This document shows, piece by piece, positions 34,349 to 44,798 of a stretch of 64,000 bases of DNA. Made by a program: the position numbers and the translations under genes. The notes below the pieces were generated by a model. That model saw nothing but the letters and a program-made list of their open reading frames with translations. It was not told the DNA's origin and ran no database searches. The stretch is from positions 3,271,001 through 3,335,000 of the forward strand of contig JAOTOL010001638.1 of NCBI GenBank assembly GCA_034440575.1, written 5' to 3'. The stretch's first letter is position 1, and the number at the start of each line of letters is the position of its first letter. Origin of the DNA: Imbricaverruca yamaguchii (Eukaryota; Arthropoda; Thecostraca; Neoverrucidae).

Positions 34349-35364
34349 TACGTTCTGCTGCATTACAATTTTAAGCCTTGCTTTTTATGAAACTCAAAGC
34401 CACGTTTTTGGTGTTCCTTTTCTCACAAACTGAAAAATAAACAATTTCACAGAAAATAAGTGGTCCTAAGTGGTGTGTCACATTCATAAACATTGCATTG
34501 GAAAGACATATTCCATGGTTCCATAAAACGCCAAGCACGAATTTACTACCTAACCTTCAATGTGAGAATCTGTTGAAATATTTTTTTGTGTGTTTTAATC
34601 ACAAAAAGCAAACGAAAAATGAACCAAAAGCTAGCCAAAACTAATCAGTTCTTGCAGAAAATCAATCTAATTGGAAAATTCATTTCAATAAGTCTGTGAA
34701 AACTTTTTGAACTGAAAAAAAACGTAATATTTTGTGGAAAGATAATTGTCTAAACTGAGATGTCTAGGAATAAAATGTTGTTAGCTCAAAGGTGCATATT
34801 GAGGTATATGTCTGTCCTAATTTTCAGTCTGGATTCTCCATCTCAACCGTCCCTTCAAGGGATAGCTTTTGCCTTCAACCTCTCGTGTCTCGATCTTCTG
34901 CCTGCACCAGATGTCGGCCCCAGCCCAGCCTCTGCCTGCTGAAATCCATAAAGGTACCACCCTTATGACACTGAGATCAGCTTGCTTGTTGTTACCCCAA
35001 GTAAGAAATTCACATTAACAATTTTCTCGATAATGATTATCTCGTAGACAGCTGCTAATGTGGTCAGGTAAGCAGCAGGTCAGGTTTTTTTTTCATTGTG
35101 GAAAAAGAGAGATAATACAACACATGTGTAACCGGTTTAATGTTTCTAGCTTACCATGCAACATATTTACAGCTTTTAGATACTCTTTTCAATTATTTTC
35201 CTTGAACAATGGATGCCAAAATAATTTGGGATAAGCCATGTTGAGTGCATACTGCAGTGCATTTTCCAGCATTACTATTAAACCAAAAGTAATGGCAGGA
35301 TGAAAATCTCCAAATCAAAATCCCTCCAAATCCATCCCAACCCTCATTCAAATCCTAAGCACGC
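34349..35364. other. No recognisable feature
   Basis: About 1 kb of AT-rich sequence without open frames or repeats that I can support. Confidence 0.4.
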
Positions 35365-35445
35365 CGTTGTCAGGGGGGGGGGTTGACGCCCAAATCCGAA
35401 AGTTCCCCCCGCCCCCAAACCGATGGACTAGATCCGCCAGTGCTC
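35365..35445 (-). mobile_element. Short DNA-transposon fragment with CACTGGCGGATCTAG end
   Basis: Minus-strand reading starts CACTGGCGGATCTAG (35440 downward) and continues through a G/C-homopolymer-rich body to about 35365. This terminus type is common in non-autonomous hAT-like elements. Confidence 0.5.
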
Positions 35446-35547
35446 ATACTCACTGCAAATGCATACTTTTCAGTTGGATGAAAAATAAAACCAAAAGGAG
35501 GCTTGTATTTGGGTAAGTGTATGACGAATGATGATAAAAATGTAGTA

Positions 35548-35563
35548 TAACCTAACCTAACCT
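35548..35563. repeat. Interstitial telomere-type (CCTAA)n tract
   Basis: TAACCTAACCTAACCT, about three units of the arthropod telomere motif. Confidence 0.65.
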
Positions 35564-35701
35564 GCCTAGCCGTACGCACAAGAAAAAGTGAAAAGGGCAT
35601 GCTTGCGCAACTGTTCTCTTTCAAATAAAACTAAGGAAAAACTTATCTGTTTTCATAGATGTCACTATTAAAGCTTAAGAATCCCATTGAAAATATAAAT
35701 A

Positions 35702-35716
35702 TAACCTAACCTAACC
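35702..35716. repeat. Interstitial telomere-type (CCTAA)n tract
   Basis: TAACCTAACCTAACC, same orientation as the tract 150 bp upstream. Confidence 0.65.
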
Positions 35717-36592
35717 AAGCCAAACTGGATCACTTTGTTGCTTCATGAAGATAACATGTGTGTAAAGTTTGTCTCGTTAATTCCTGAAGTACAGTATTAC
35801 CCATCACTAAAATCCAGGGAGTTAGCGAAAATGGATACAGGCAATCGTCCCTTTACATTAATGGCCCCTGGTGGTTTTCTCTGAGTTCCCATAATGAGAT
35901 CGAAGTGATCTGGCAGATGCCTGCAAATTCTCAAAGCAGAAAAATATATAGGATTATATGTGCATTAACCTTTGCTGACTATAGTGCATTGTGAAACAAT
36001 TTTTTTTTTCGTGAGGTAGGCTAAGGTCATAACATGATAGAAATACAATAAAAGTTATGTCATCACAATGCACTGTATGTTGCACCAGCAAAGTTTTGAT
36101 GTTTTCTGTTCTTGCTGGAATCTTTTGACTTTGTATTTTACTGCATGCAAAGCATTCTCAGTGTTAGACACAATATTGAATTGGAGATTTGTGGTGTCTT
36201 ACATGTTGGTACTGAGGCTATGTTCTGTTGGTTTTGCTTTTTTTTCATCCGAAGCATCTTTGGGCGCAAGCTCCCACCATATAGGATTGAAATGGCCAGG
36301 CCTCTCTCAGATTTCAACCTCACAATGCCAGCTACTGCGGCTCGACGCCCACTAGGCTATTGTGGACACTCAGTGAACCAAAGGTCGAATACAATCTCTC
36401 GGAAAAGAAAGCAGCTAAAAAGTGGTGCTCAGTCATCTCGCTTCTCAGAGTATGAACACCCCACTGGGATTTTATGATCCAATGATGATGACATGCAGTG
36501 GGACGTCGTACCCATCAAATTCCCAGATGATCTGCACAGACGATGGCACATCAGAGGTAGTGTGATGGGGGTATCTCAACTTGACAATGCAA
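35717..36592. other. No called gene; end shares homology with 55.28 kb
   Basis: Overlapping plus frames over 36068-36477 (95 and 121 codons) have no recognisable domain. About 36430-36480 (CAGTCATCTCGCTTCTCAGA and following) resembles 55294-55350. This suggests that the transporter duplication extends this far downstream of both transporter copies. Confidence 0.4.
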
Positions 36593-36725
36593 ATGCGTTC
36601 GTTAGGAATCATGAGCGGACATAATACCGGTGGCGCCGCTCTGGTGGTGGGTTTGTGAAGAAAAAATCACCACCAGGGTGGGTTTGCTCTGATTAATGCC
36701 ATATTCCGGTTTCTAACGAAGGTGC
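36593..36725. mobile_element. Candidate short inverted-repeat transposon (about 130 bp)
   Basis: GTTCGTTAGGAATC near 36598 mirrors GGTTTCTAACGAAG near 36710. Inside, CTCTGGTGGTG and CACCACCAG form a second inverted repeat around 36640-36680. No target duplication is clear. Confidence 0.5.
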
Positions 36726-37074
36726 AAGATTTCCAATGGTGAAATTTGAACAACATTGAAACAAGCTCTCTTATAATGTGTAGTTAGTTTTATTATCAAA
36801 GCAGTTGACCCTATCACTTTGCCAGTTAGAGTGAAATGGGAGCAATTAATTGAGGTTCCGGCATGGCTCGATGAACCTCAAGCGCCGACGGTTGTTCTCC
36901 AGAGGATCCGGAGGGCCGCCGAGGGGTGGCATGACAAAAGTAGAGTAAAGTTCCACCCTTCAACAATACTAAACAACATCGGCTCTGCCATGCCAAAATG
37001 GTATGGGAGAAATTCACGGTTGTAGATGCATTATTTCCATTCAATGTCCATCAGCGTAATGTTCTTAACCCTGG
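36726..37074. other. No recognisable feature
   Basis: Short frames on both strands at 36819-37044, none convincing. Confidence 0.4.
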
Positions 37075-37910
37075 GTCTCTGGGGTCTTGGACGGCCCCCT
37101 CAGGTTATTCTCGGATAGTGAACGAACGGCGCGCGGTTGCGCACCAAAATTTGGTATAACTTTCCCACATCAATTTGGCATGCTGTTTCAAAATTCTGAA
37201 GTCAGGTCATCTAGGGTCAACGAGTTAGTCAAGGTGAAGTGAGGTCACCTGGAAAACAGTTCAAACAGTCGTCACGCTTTAACGAATAGATGATATTTTA
37301 ATGAAACATTCATCGTTTGATTATCTTTAGGGATGTAACAAAACGTAGAAGAGGAATTTTTCCGTTTTTCCGTTTTTGACTGCACATAAATATTGCATAT
37401 TTGCTATTGGAGTTCAAATCGAAGATTCTGGTTAAAGTGAGCATTTTTATTGGGGGTAGTTGACTTCTAATAACGTTTCTCTATCCATTAGAAAATTAAA
37501 ATTAAAGAAAACTTGGAAACTCAAAATTTTTAATTTATTTTTAGAAAGTAAAATTTAAAAAGAAATCAGAGCAAAATTTTAATTTTTTGGGGCCAGAAAA
37601 TTGTATGGCCCTGGTCGATTTCGCTGTTCTTTTGTGATTCCAAATATTTCTTTTTGAAAATATCCCCCAAAATGAACTCCCCAGAGCCCAAAACATAATG
37701 AAGGTCGTGAAAAGTCGTGAAAATATAGCCGCCTAGTGACGTCACTTTGGGTGGAAATTGCTTTGGGGTTGGTTCCGGACTCTATTCGTCGAACGCTTTC
37801 CGATGACACCTTCTTCGTTTTTGTGCGAGGCTTAGTTTGAATTTTCGAGGGGAGTTACTATCCCTCCCCCCGAGACGGGGTGTGAGGACCGGAGAGACGA
37901 CGAAGGTTAA
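37075..37910 (+). mobile_element. Family A element, copy A6 (836 bp)
   Basis: Bounded by TTAA on both sides (37075-37078 and 37907-37910). It lies about 0.7 kb downstream of the transporter gene and has no counterpart at the duplicated transporter locus. TGACGTCA lies at 37737-37744. Confidence 0.9.
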
Positions 37911-38056
37911 ACAGTATCGATAAAGCCTGTCATCCTCAACTGCAATGGTGGCGTAACTCATGCGAGACACATCGCCTATCGTTTCAAATCCGAAAATATG
38001 CCTGTAACATTCGCGTTGCGGCGCATTAACATTCAGGGAATGGCCCGCACCCCATC

Positions 38057-38124
38057 ATATTGTGGATGGCCGCTGTATGACCGAAGCAGTCGAAGCGCCC
38101 CTAAGCCCAAATATTGTGGATGGC
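38057..38124 (+). mobile_element. SINE-tail-only micro-insertion with 14-bp target duplication
   Basis: A 40-bp insert (38071-38110) beginning CGCTGTATGACC and ending TAAGCCCAA lies between perfect repeats ATATTGTGGATGGC at 38057-38070 and 38111-38124. It is identical to the first 40 bp of the insert at 28131. Confidence 0.92.
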
Positions 38125-38594
38125 GGCGTGCGGTCGGTAACGGGCCGGGAGCCGCAGGCATCGCTGCTGGCGGCCAGCCGTCTACGGTAGAAATAGTTGT
38201 GAAAGAAAGTACGCAAGGTAACAATATGCGCAATATATCCCCGTAAATGGCAATGAAATTGACGTCTGAAGGCAAGCTAACTTTAATAAATGCACTTCGC
38301 GCCATGTTTTATGGAAATAGAGTCTCATAGATTGCAACTATATTTTTCGCGAACACACTAGTGAGCATCTGGGCGCGCTTGTCGCGGGCGCATGTTTCAA
38401 AGTTCTGGAATGGCATCAAGAACCTACGTGTTTTCTTTCTTTACTGGAGATCCGCCTGATGTCCTCATTAACATAGCGTCTCTTAACGTGACGCCGTATA
38501 CTGAATGGCTGGAGGCAGGGAATGTTGTCCGATAGACGTCGGATGGTTGCCGCTTAGTTGTCGGGTTAGTTGTTGGTGAGTCGTCACCTAGTCG
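38125..38594. other. Downstream flank of the transporter gene
   Basis: No gene. 38500-38594 resembles 55500-55640 next to the second transporter copy (GTTAGTTGTTGG and CACCTAGT-GTCA blocks), consistent with duplication of a block larger than the coding sequence. I see no clear AATAAA on the minus strand here. Confidence 0.5.
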
Positions 38595-39905
38595 TCACGT
38601 AGTTGTGGGATGGTGTTGCGAGAGCGAGGTATTAGTCGTGATATCGCATGGCGGCACCGCATCAATGGCGGTGCGGACAGCGCGATTCCGTGACAGGTAC
38701 CACTTGTGTGCGGCCACCATTAGTACGCCCGCCACCACTAGGAACATTCCCAGCCAGGAGTATGAGCCAGGCACCTGTCCGAACAGCGCCACCTGCCACA
38801 CGACGGCAAACAGGACGTCGGATGTGCTCACCACCGCCACCGGGCCAGCCTGCTCCACCTGGCAAGCCTTGGTATAGAACAGCTGGATGGCGAAGCTGAG
38901 GAGGCCGATGGCGGCGATCATCAACCAGCTGGTGGCGTCAGTGGGCAGGTGCGGATCGCCCAGCGCCATCCACACGCCGCACGACAGCGGCACTGCCACC
39001 ACCCCGTACACGGTCAGCGTCGCCGAGTAGTGCACGTCCTTCAGCTGGCGTAGCAGGACGCACGAGATGGCGGTGGATATGCTGCTGGTGATGGCAACGA
39101 TGGGTCCGAGCGCGCTGTAGGTGGTCGTGGTGCCACCGAACAGAAGTGGTGGCTGCACGACAAGCACTATGCCGCCGATGGTGGCGACGATCGCCACCAC
39201 GTTCACCCACGTGATGGGCTCCTTCAGGAAGATGCGCGCGAACACGACCACAAAAACGGGTACGCTGAGCACGATGACGCTGGCGTCGACCAGCGGCATC
39301 AGTCGCAACGCGTAGAACTTGGTGACGAGGCCGACTGTGCCGATCATGGCGCGCAGCAGCAGCGCACAGCGGTGACCCGCAGGGAACACAGAGCGTCTCC
39401 TCGCCGCCACCACGGCCGCGGGCATCAAGACCGCCAGGTAGCGGAACACCGAAAGCGCCGCTGGCTCCACGCTCACCAGGGTCTTCACGAGAACGTTCAC
39501 CACGGACGAACAGAATTCGGCGATCAGCGCGTAGAGCAGACCCAGGTGTGCTGTGCAGCTCGAAGGCGAGCCGTGGCCATCGGCCAGCTCCGGGTCGTTG
39601 GCCAGCAAAGGGGTGGTTTCGTCACACGGCCGCTCCGAGCTGGATGTGGAGATCGTGTAACGATGTACCCGTCCAGACAGGCTGTGCGTGGACGACGAAA
39701 GCAGTAGGTCCTCGACCTCTAGTAATGAAGATTTGGCACCTGGGCATGCCGTCCCGTCTTGCGCGTAAGGCGGGAGAGTCACGTTCCCGCTATGGGGTGA
39801 CCAGGTGCTCGGACCCTTCGTGCCTTTGGATGAATGCTGCGGCACAGCGTCCGTTTCAGGATGGACATTCTCAACTGGTGCTGGAATCTGTCGACAAATG
39901 TGCAT
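38595..39905 (-). CDS. EamA/SLC35G-type multipass transporter
   Basis: Intronless frame of 436 codons, taking ATG at 39905 as start. That site aligns with the start region of the paralogue at 56835, whereas the 46 codons upstream do not. The protein has a hydrophilic N-terminus of about 120 residues and then ten hydrophobic helices forming two EamA repeats (about residues 122-254 and 263-404). Helix 3 carries GLVTKFYALRLM, helix 4 is followed by the cytosolic FLKEPITW, and helix 9 contains a TSDVLFAVVWQ block. These match the SLC35G branch of drug/metabolite-type transporters, whose substrates are mostly unknown. ETTPLL at residues 96-101 fits an acidic dileucine sorting signal, suggesting endosomal or lysosomal location. 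The coding region is much more GC-rich than its flanks. The lack of introns could mean a retrogene origin. Confidence 0.9.
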   Translation of the reverse strand: MHICRQIPAPVENVHPETDAVPQHSSKGTKGPSTWSPHSGNVTLPPYAQDGTACPGAKSSLLEVEDLLLSSSTHSLSGRVHRYTISTSSSERPCDETTPLLANDPELADGHGSPSSCTAHLGLLYALIAEFCSSVVNVLVKTLVSVEPAALSVFRYLAVLMPAAVVAARRRSVFPAGHRCALLLRAMIGTVGLVTKFYALRLMPLVDASVIVLSVPVFVVVFARIFLKEPITWVNVVAIVATIGGIVLVVQPPLLFGGTTTTYSALGPIVAITSSISTAISCVLLRQLKDVHYSATLTVYGVVAVPLSCGVWMALGDPHLPTDATSWLMIAAIGLLSFAIQLFYTKACQVEQAGPVAVVSTSDVLFAVVWQVALFGQVPGSYSWLGMFLVVAGVLMVAAHKWYLSRNRAVRTAIDAVPPCDITTNTSLSQHHPTTT

Positions 39906-40279
39906 GGTGAATTTACCGTTAAGCAGGAAAACGTGGGACGAGTGTTGGGTAAGTAAACAAGTAAGTACTGTGATGTATTTCGAATCCTTCTGACTGAATA
40001 TAGTTTTAGTTTCTTTACAGTAGTGCACTAATGTGCAGCACATGGCATCATCACGAGCATGACAGATAACAACGGTATTGAGGAACGCGATGTTCCGAAA
40101 TCCAGAAGTTAGGCTCGGACATGTGCAGCATGACCGAAAGCCTCCGTTTCAAAACATTGTAACCACTTGAATTGCTCACGTCTGGAGGCAGATTGTTCCA
40201 CGTCTAGTAAGCTCGTGGTATGAGGGTCCAGCGCGCGATATGTGTGGCATCTTGGCACCTGGAGCTCACAATCACCGTC
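39906..40279. other. Upstream flank of transporter gene
   Basis: No TATA box or first exon is convincing. An in-frame upstream ATG exists at 40041-40043, which would add 46 residues; these are not conserved in the second copy. Confidence 0.5.
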
Positions 40280-40676
40280 TCGATTTGGGACTTGGGACAC
40301 GTCGTGGCGTGAATCGATACGTGTAATGGTTCCAACAAGATGGGGTCACTCCACACACAACCAACATCACGATGGAATGGCTGGACCAGCGATTCCCTGA
40401 TCGGATGATCAGCAGGCGCCGCGATCCCGAATGATCTCCGCATTCACCTGATCTGAACCGAAAGGTTTTTATCTCTGGGGGTTCTTGAAGGACAGATGAG
40501 ACAATATGAGAATCGTCCTCAACCCATTGCTGAACGGAAAGTGGCCATTGCTCAGAAGATTCGTGCCATTAGGAAGGAATTGTATCAAGGTTATTAACAA
40601 CTTCGCCCGCCGGCTTCAAGTATGTCTCAGGCGCGACGGTGGCCATTTGGAGCATATGCTTTAATACATATGTCCT
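40280..40676 (+). pseudogene. Decayed mariner-like (Tc1/mariner superfamily) transposase
   Basis: The plus-strand translation from about 40328 reads WFQQDGVTPHTTNITMEWLD, then FPDRMISRRRDPE, a stop at about 40431, and SPHSPDLN. The aspartates of QQDG and SPDL are the second and third catalytic positions, 36 residues apart. The remainder survives in other frames: FYLWGFLKDR near 40470, VAIAQKIRAIRKE near 40542 and INNFARRLQVCLRRDGGHLE near 40590-40660. At least one stop and two frameshifts kill it. The N-terminal DNA-binding half is not found. Confidence 0.88.
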
Positions 40677-40679
40677 TTG

Positions 40680-41034
40680 AGCTAGAAACCTCACAGCTTG
40701 AGCTTTTATTGTTATCATATCAGCTTACAGGAAATATAATATTTTTGGGAGTTCTTGTCTGAGTAATATATTATTATCATGCTAATTGGTTCATGGCTAA
40801 GCAACCCGTGGATGATCCGACTTCCTTTGGGATGATAAAGGAAAAGAGAAAATAGCATGATACAAAACGACTACCTAGAAGAGCCATCGGAATTAGATGA
40901 GCCGAATTGCAAAACACCGTACAACATTGCAAAACCCAAACTAACCAAACTGACAACCCTGCATGGCATGCTTAGACTAACCCACTACTAACAACCTTCA
41001 CGCGGCGGCCGGCGTGAAAGGCGGTGTGGACAAT
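40680..41034. other. No recognisable feature
   Basis: Nothing seen. Confidence 0.4.
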
Positions 41035-41125
41035 TTTCTCGTTGTTCGCACGGTAAAGATCACTCGGTAATCTTCGGTAAGAGTAGACTAAATCCGGAAC
41101 CATGGCAAAATCAACTTCTCCTTTC
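41035..41125. repeat. Repeat J copy 1
   Basis: Shares CGGTA(A/G)AGATCACT-GGT, AGTAG-CTAA and TGGCAAAATCAACTT blocks with 46318-46430. Only two copies are in the window; nature unknown. Confidence 0.5.
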
Positions 41126-42735
41126 TATCAATCAACTCCTTTCAATTTAATCTGCATGTATTGTGGATAATCGGTTTTCCATTTACTCTGCATGCTAATC
41201 GCTTTTGGATAATTCCGCCACCGCTTATCAGCAATGTTTGAATAAAGATAACTCTATCCTTCAATTTAAGACTAAATGTCAACAATAGTTGTAATACTAG
41301 CAGGATCATCAGAATCAGTGGCGACGAACGCGACAGCCGCAGTGACACCCAACCTTCGACAGTAAGCACGACAAACTAATTTGTGATGGCGGTAGACGTG
41401 TGGTGATCTAGCCCGGGCCAGGGCGCCGAGAGGACCACTAATGAAGGATGTGACCGTCCTGACGGTCAGGACCACTGACGACACCAGCCACCTCCGTTGT
41501 CGACTTCACCGTGCACTCAGTGGACTGTGTGTTGTTGAGCGCCCCGTTCTTTAGTGGCATCTGCAGACACATCGAGTTGTTTCATCCGCCAGCTTCACAC
41601 ACTCAGTAAGTATCTCACCCCTGGACAACCTATGAACAATTAAAGATACTGAGCTGATTAGTCTTCGCCACTACGTGCCAATCCTGTGACATGACAGTTA
41701 CGGTCATGGTCATCTGCGCATCAAACTCGAAGTAAATGTCTGTTTTAGGCCGTAAATACGTAAATATTTAATAGTCTGAACTCATATTTCCAATAGAGTT
41801 TCGTTGCCCTTGATCAGCTTGTGGAAGAACAATTATTATATTATCTCGAATTACCTCTAGCTTGATTATATTGCGCTATTTTTCATATATGACAGGATAT
41901 TTTTCGTTCCGATTTATTGTCAATGAGAACACTCACAAACGTCATTGAAACTCCCCTCAGGAAATTTTTACCTATTAATTACTCGTTTCTCCTTTGTTAC
42001 TTGCGTGTTCGCTTTCGTGATGCTGATATCCAATTCCCTCGTCCACATCCCTGCATACTAATGGGTTTTGTTGTAATTTTTCCTATGCTTTGGATGGAAA
42101 TTTCCAGTGCCATTTAATGGGAGCCCGTCAAGCGTATGTCCAAATGCAGTTCGATGAATGTTTCATGGTATCAAAGATATTATATTCGTATATGTTTTCA
42201 ACAAGGAGGAGAAGTATATTTTATATCAAGGATTAAAGTATATTGTTTTTATACTACTAGTATTTCGTGATTGGATGTATTTGTTTGGTCCTAATGGGGC
42301 AATGATTGCAAAATAACCTGTCATCGAAGGCAGAACATAACTCATCACAATGTCTGTCCTGCCCTAATCAGGGGAATGCTAGAAATGTTCGCTTGATAAG
42401 TGGGTTGGCACCGCCAGTGAACTTCTCCATGCAGATACACATTTTTGTTTTGCTTCATGTAGTTTTATGCTATTTCTGATAGAAATTCACTTACAGATGC
42501 AAGCATGCTAGATTAGATAAACTAAAATATAGCCTGATAAGGCGGGCACTAGCTTCTGTCTTCATTCATTCAAAATGCACTACTTTCAATTACTTGCATA
42601 TGCACGTGTTATATTAGTGCACTTATTTGGGATGAGAATACGTTGACATGCATGAGCGTGGATAAGCTTGGTATGGAAGCCACGATGAGGAATCCAATGA
42701 GGAAAATAATCATATGAGAAAAAATTGCACATTAA
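41126..42735. other. No recognisable feature
   Basis: About 1.6 kb of mostly AT-rich sequence. Minus frames at 41142-41484 and a plus frame at 41917-42117 have no recognisable domain. Confidence 0.4.
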
Positions 42736-42960
42736 GAAAGGACCAAGGAGGCCAACGCTGCTTTGGGAAGCCCAGGCGGGGGCGGATATAAGGGGATATG
42801 GAGCATGAACTCCCCACATCCGTCCCCACCCCATGGAAGATGACACCCGTCCGGCCGCAATAGGCTCCCCTCGGGAAGGCTCAAGTGCACCCTTACGTGA
42901 AACATTTTCAGCCAGGGGCACACCTTAGAAAAACAGCTGAGACTTTTCGGAACCAAAGAA
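42736..42960. repeat. Family C fragment
   Basis: Body blocks CCATGGAAGATGACACCC, GGCTCAAGTGCACCC and TTTTCAGCCAGGGGC match the cluster at 2820-2960. No terminus is retained. Confidence 0.55.
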
Positions 42961-43799
42961 AACAGGTGTTGAAAATCTGAGGACATTTTGTCCTGGGGAG
43001 GCAGGGGAGTGATTTGTTTTGCCTCACATCATTTGAGTTCCTCGAACCGACCCTGATCCGTGTGCGATAATATTCGTCAAGCTCTATGAATTCAGCACTG
43101 TAATCCCTACGAATTGGATACCCGTATGGGTAATCCATCCGTGCTATGCTCTGCATATCCTTATAATAGTAAAGCGTTTGGTTCCGGTTGGGCCATAAGA
43201 ACGATTGAACCAAGTCTGAAGGCATGAGTTGTCAACACGTGCATGGATAATTGGTTTGCCATAACTCGACTTCGTGTGAATGAATGTGATAGGTCAATGC
43301 TGTTTTCATTAAAGTGCAGAACACATATAAGTCCTATGCTTTTGATCCCCATCTCGTCTTATGGCTAATGGCTTGAGCCAGGACGCGCAATGCACCTCTT
43401 GGAGAATCCCTTATCATAAGAACCACATTGTTTAACTTCGAATGTCTAATAAGTACTTCATCGGAATCGTTCTGCATTAACACGTATATATCAGCTGAAA
43501 ATGTATCAGTGCATGTATTTGTATGCAGTTATATAACCCTTCAAATGCTCTCCTGAAGTACGACGGGCCCGAGGTCTTGCGGACAGCCTCCTAGTTAGTA
43601 ATTCCGACGCGTCCGCTGGGTGTCGCTACATGTGTACGACTTGTATCATCCCTCCAAACTCCAAGAGCGTTAACAATTGTGACTTGTTTGGATATGTTTC
43701 TGAATGTACTATTCAGCTGTAGAATCTCTCCAATAATGATTTGTAATTATTGTCATGTCTGAGCTAATGGTTGGAAGTCGATGTTTTGCTAGCAGTGCG
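42961..43799. other. No recognisable feature
   Basis: Nothing seen; minus-strand frames at 42908-43352 carry no domain. Confidence 0.4.
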
Positions 43800-44798
43800 T
43801 CAACCCCCGCACGTCAGGGGGCAGACATCTGCCCCCTGCGGTTTTTCCTAATTTGCAGCCATACTAACCGACTTAGAAATGCCAAACCTCGCATGACTGC
43901 TCATTAGTCTTTTTGCATATCCTCATACATTTTTAATCCTGGGTCATCTTAGGTCAGGTCACCAGGTCAGGCAAAGTTACCCAACTACACTCGGAGATCT
44001 AGGTGGCCTAACTTCTACAATATAATTGGGCCATTGATTTCAAACTTATAACACGTCATGATCTCATCAGGGACCATAATATGTATATATATTTTTTGTA
44101 GCATTGACCTTAGGTCATGTCGCGGCCATGGCTTCCCCATTTAGGGCTATGGTAACATCTACAAATGTTTCCTGGGTACATATTTGCTCTCGGAATGATC
44201 TCACAACGGTTGTGGCATGTAGTTGGGAGCTATGCTCAATGTTACCGCTGACATTTTTGCTCAGTGACCTCACCAAGATCATCTGAGGTCACCTGAGATC
44301 ACTACACATTTCTGCGCATTGTATCGCACTGTATTGAGCTAGAAGGCTGAAATTACCGTCATTGTGATTGAATCCCCAAGGCGTGGCGATTGACACATTG
44401 CATGCCCTCACTAGGCTACTTCATGACCTTGATCTGATGTCATAGTTTTGGTTGACCTGACCTTAAGTAACACCCCATATTGTCGATAGCACATTTCAAG
44501 GAATGTCGAATAGCGTTCGCCGTTTGTTTCTATCTGTTATAGGTCTTGAGATATGTGTCAATATCTGAGTCCCATCCGATCTGGTCAAATTTTACCTATG
44601 ATGGCCCAGTGACCTGAATATTGACCTGAGCGAAAAAAAAATGACTGAAACACTTTCGATAGACTTCGCCTGTCACCAGTTATCCAACATAGTTTCCCGT
44701 ATGTCGCTAGCTAGCATAGTTCTAGAGATCCCCAAGGGGCAGACATCTACCCCCGGACATGCGATGTTGGTGCGGACCGCCGGACGTGCGTGTGTTAA
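43800..44798. mobile_element. Family K element (about 1 kb, TTAA/TCAA-bounded)
   Basis: The left end TCAACCCCCGCACGTCAGGG mirrors the right end CCGGACGTGCGTGTGTTAA. Subterminal GGGGCAGACATCT-CCCCC occurs near both ends (about 43819 and 44737). Only one copy is in the window. The interior is rich in AGGTCA/TGACCT motifs. It has no coding capacity and is probably a third non-autonomous TTAA-targeting element. Confidence 0.65.

Noticed and set aside
36068..36477. Overlapping 95- and 121-codon frames
   Set aside because: No domain, frames conflict, and only a short non-frame-preserving similarity to 55.28 kb is seen.
38605..39993. Plus-strand frames across the transporter gene
   Set aside because: Antisense shadows of the GC-rich coding region.
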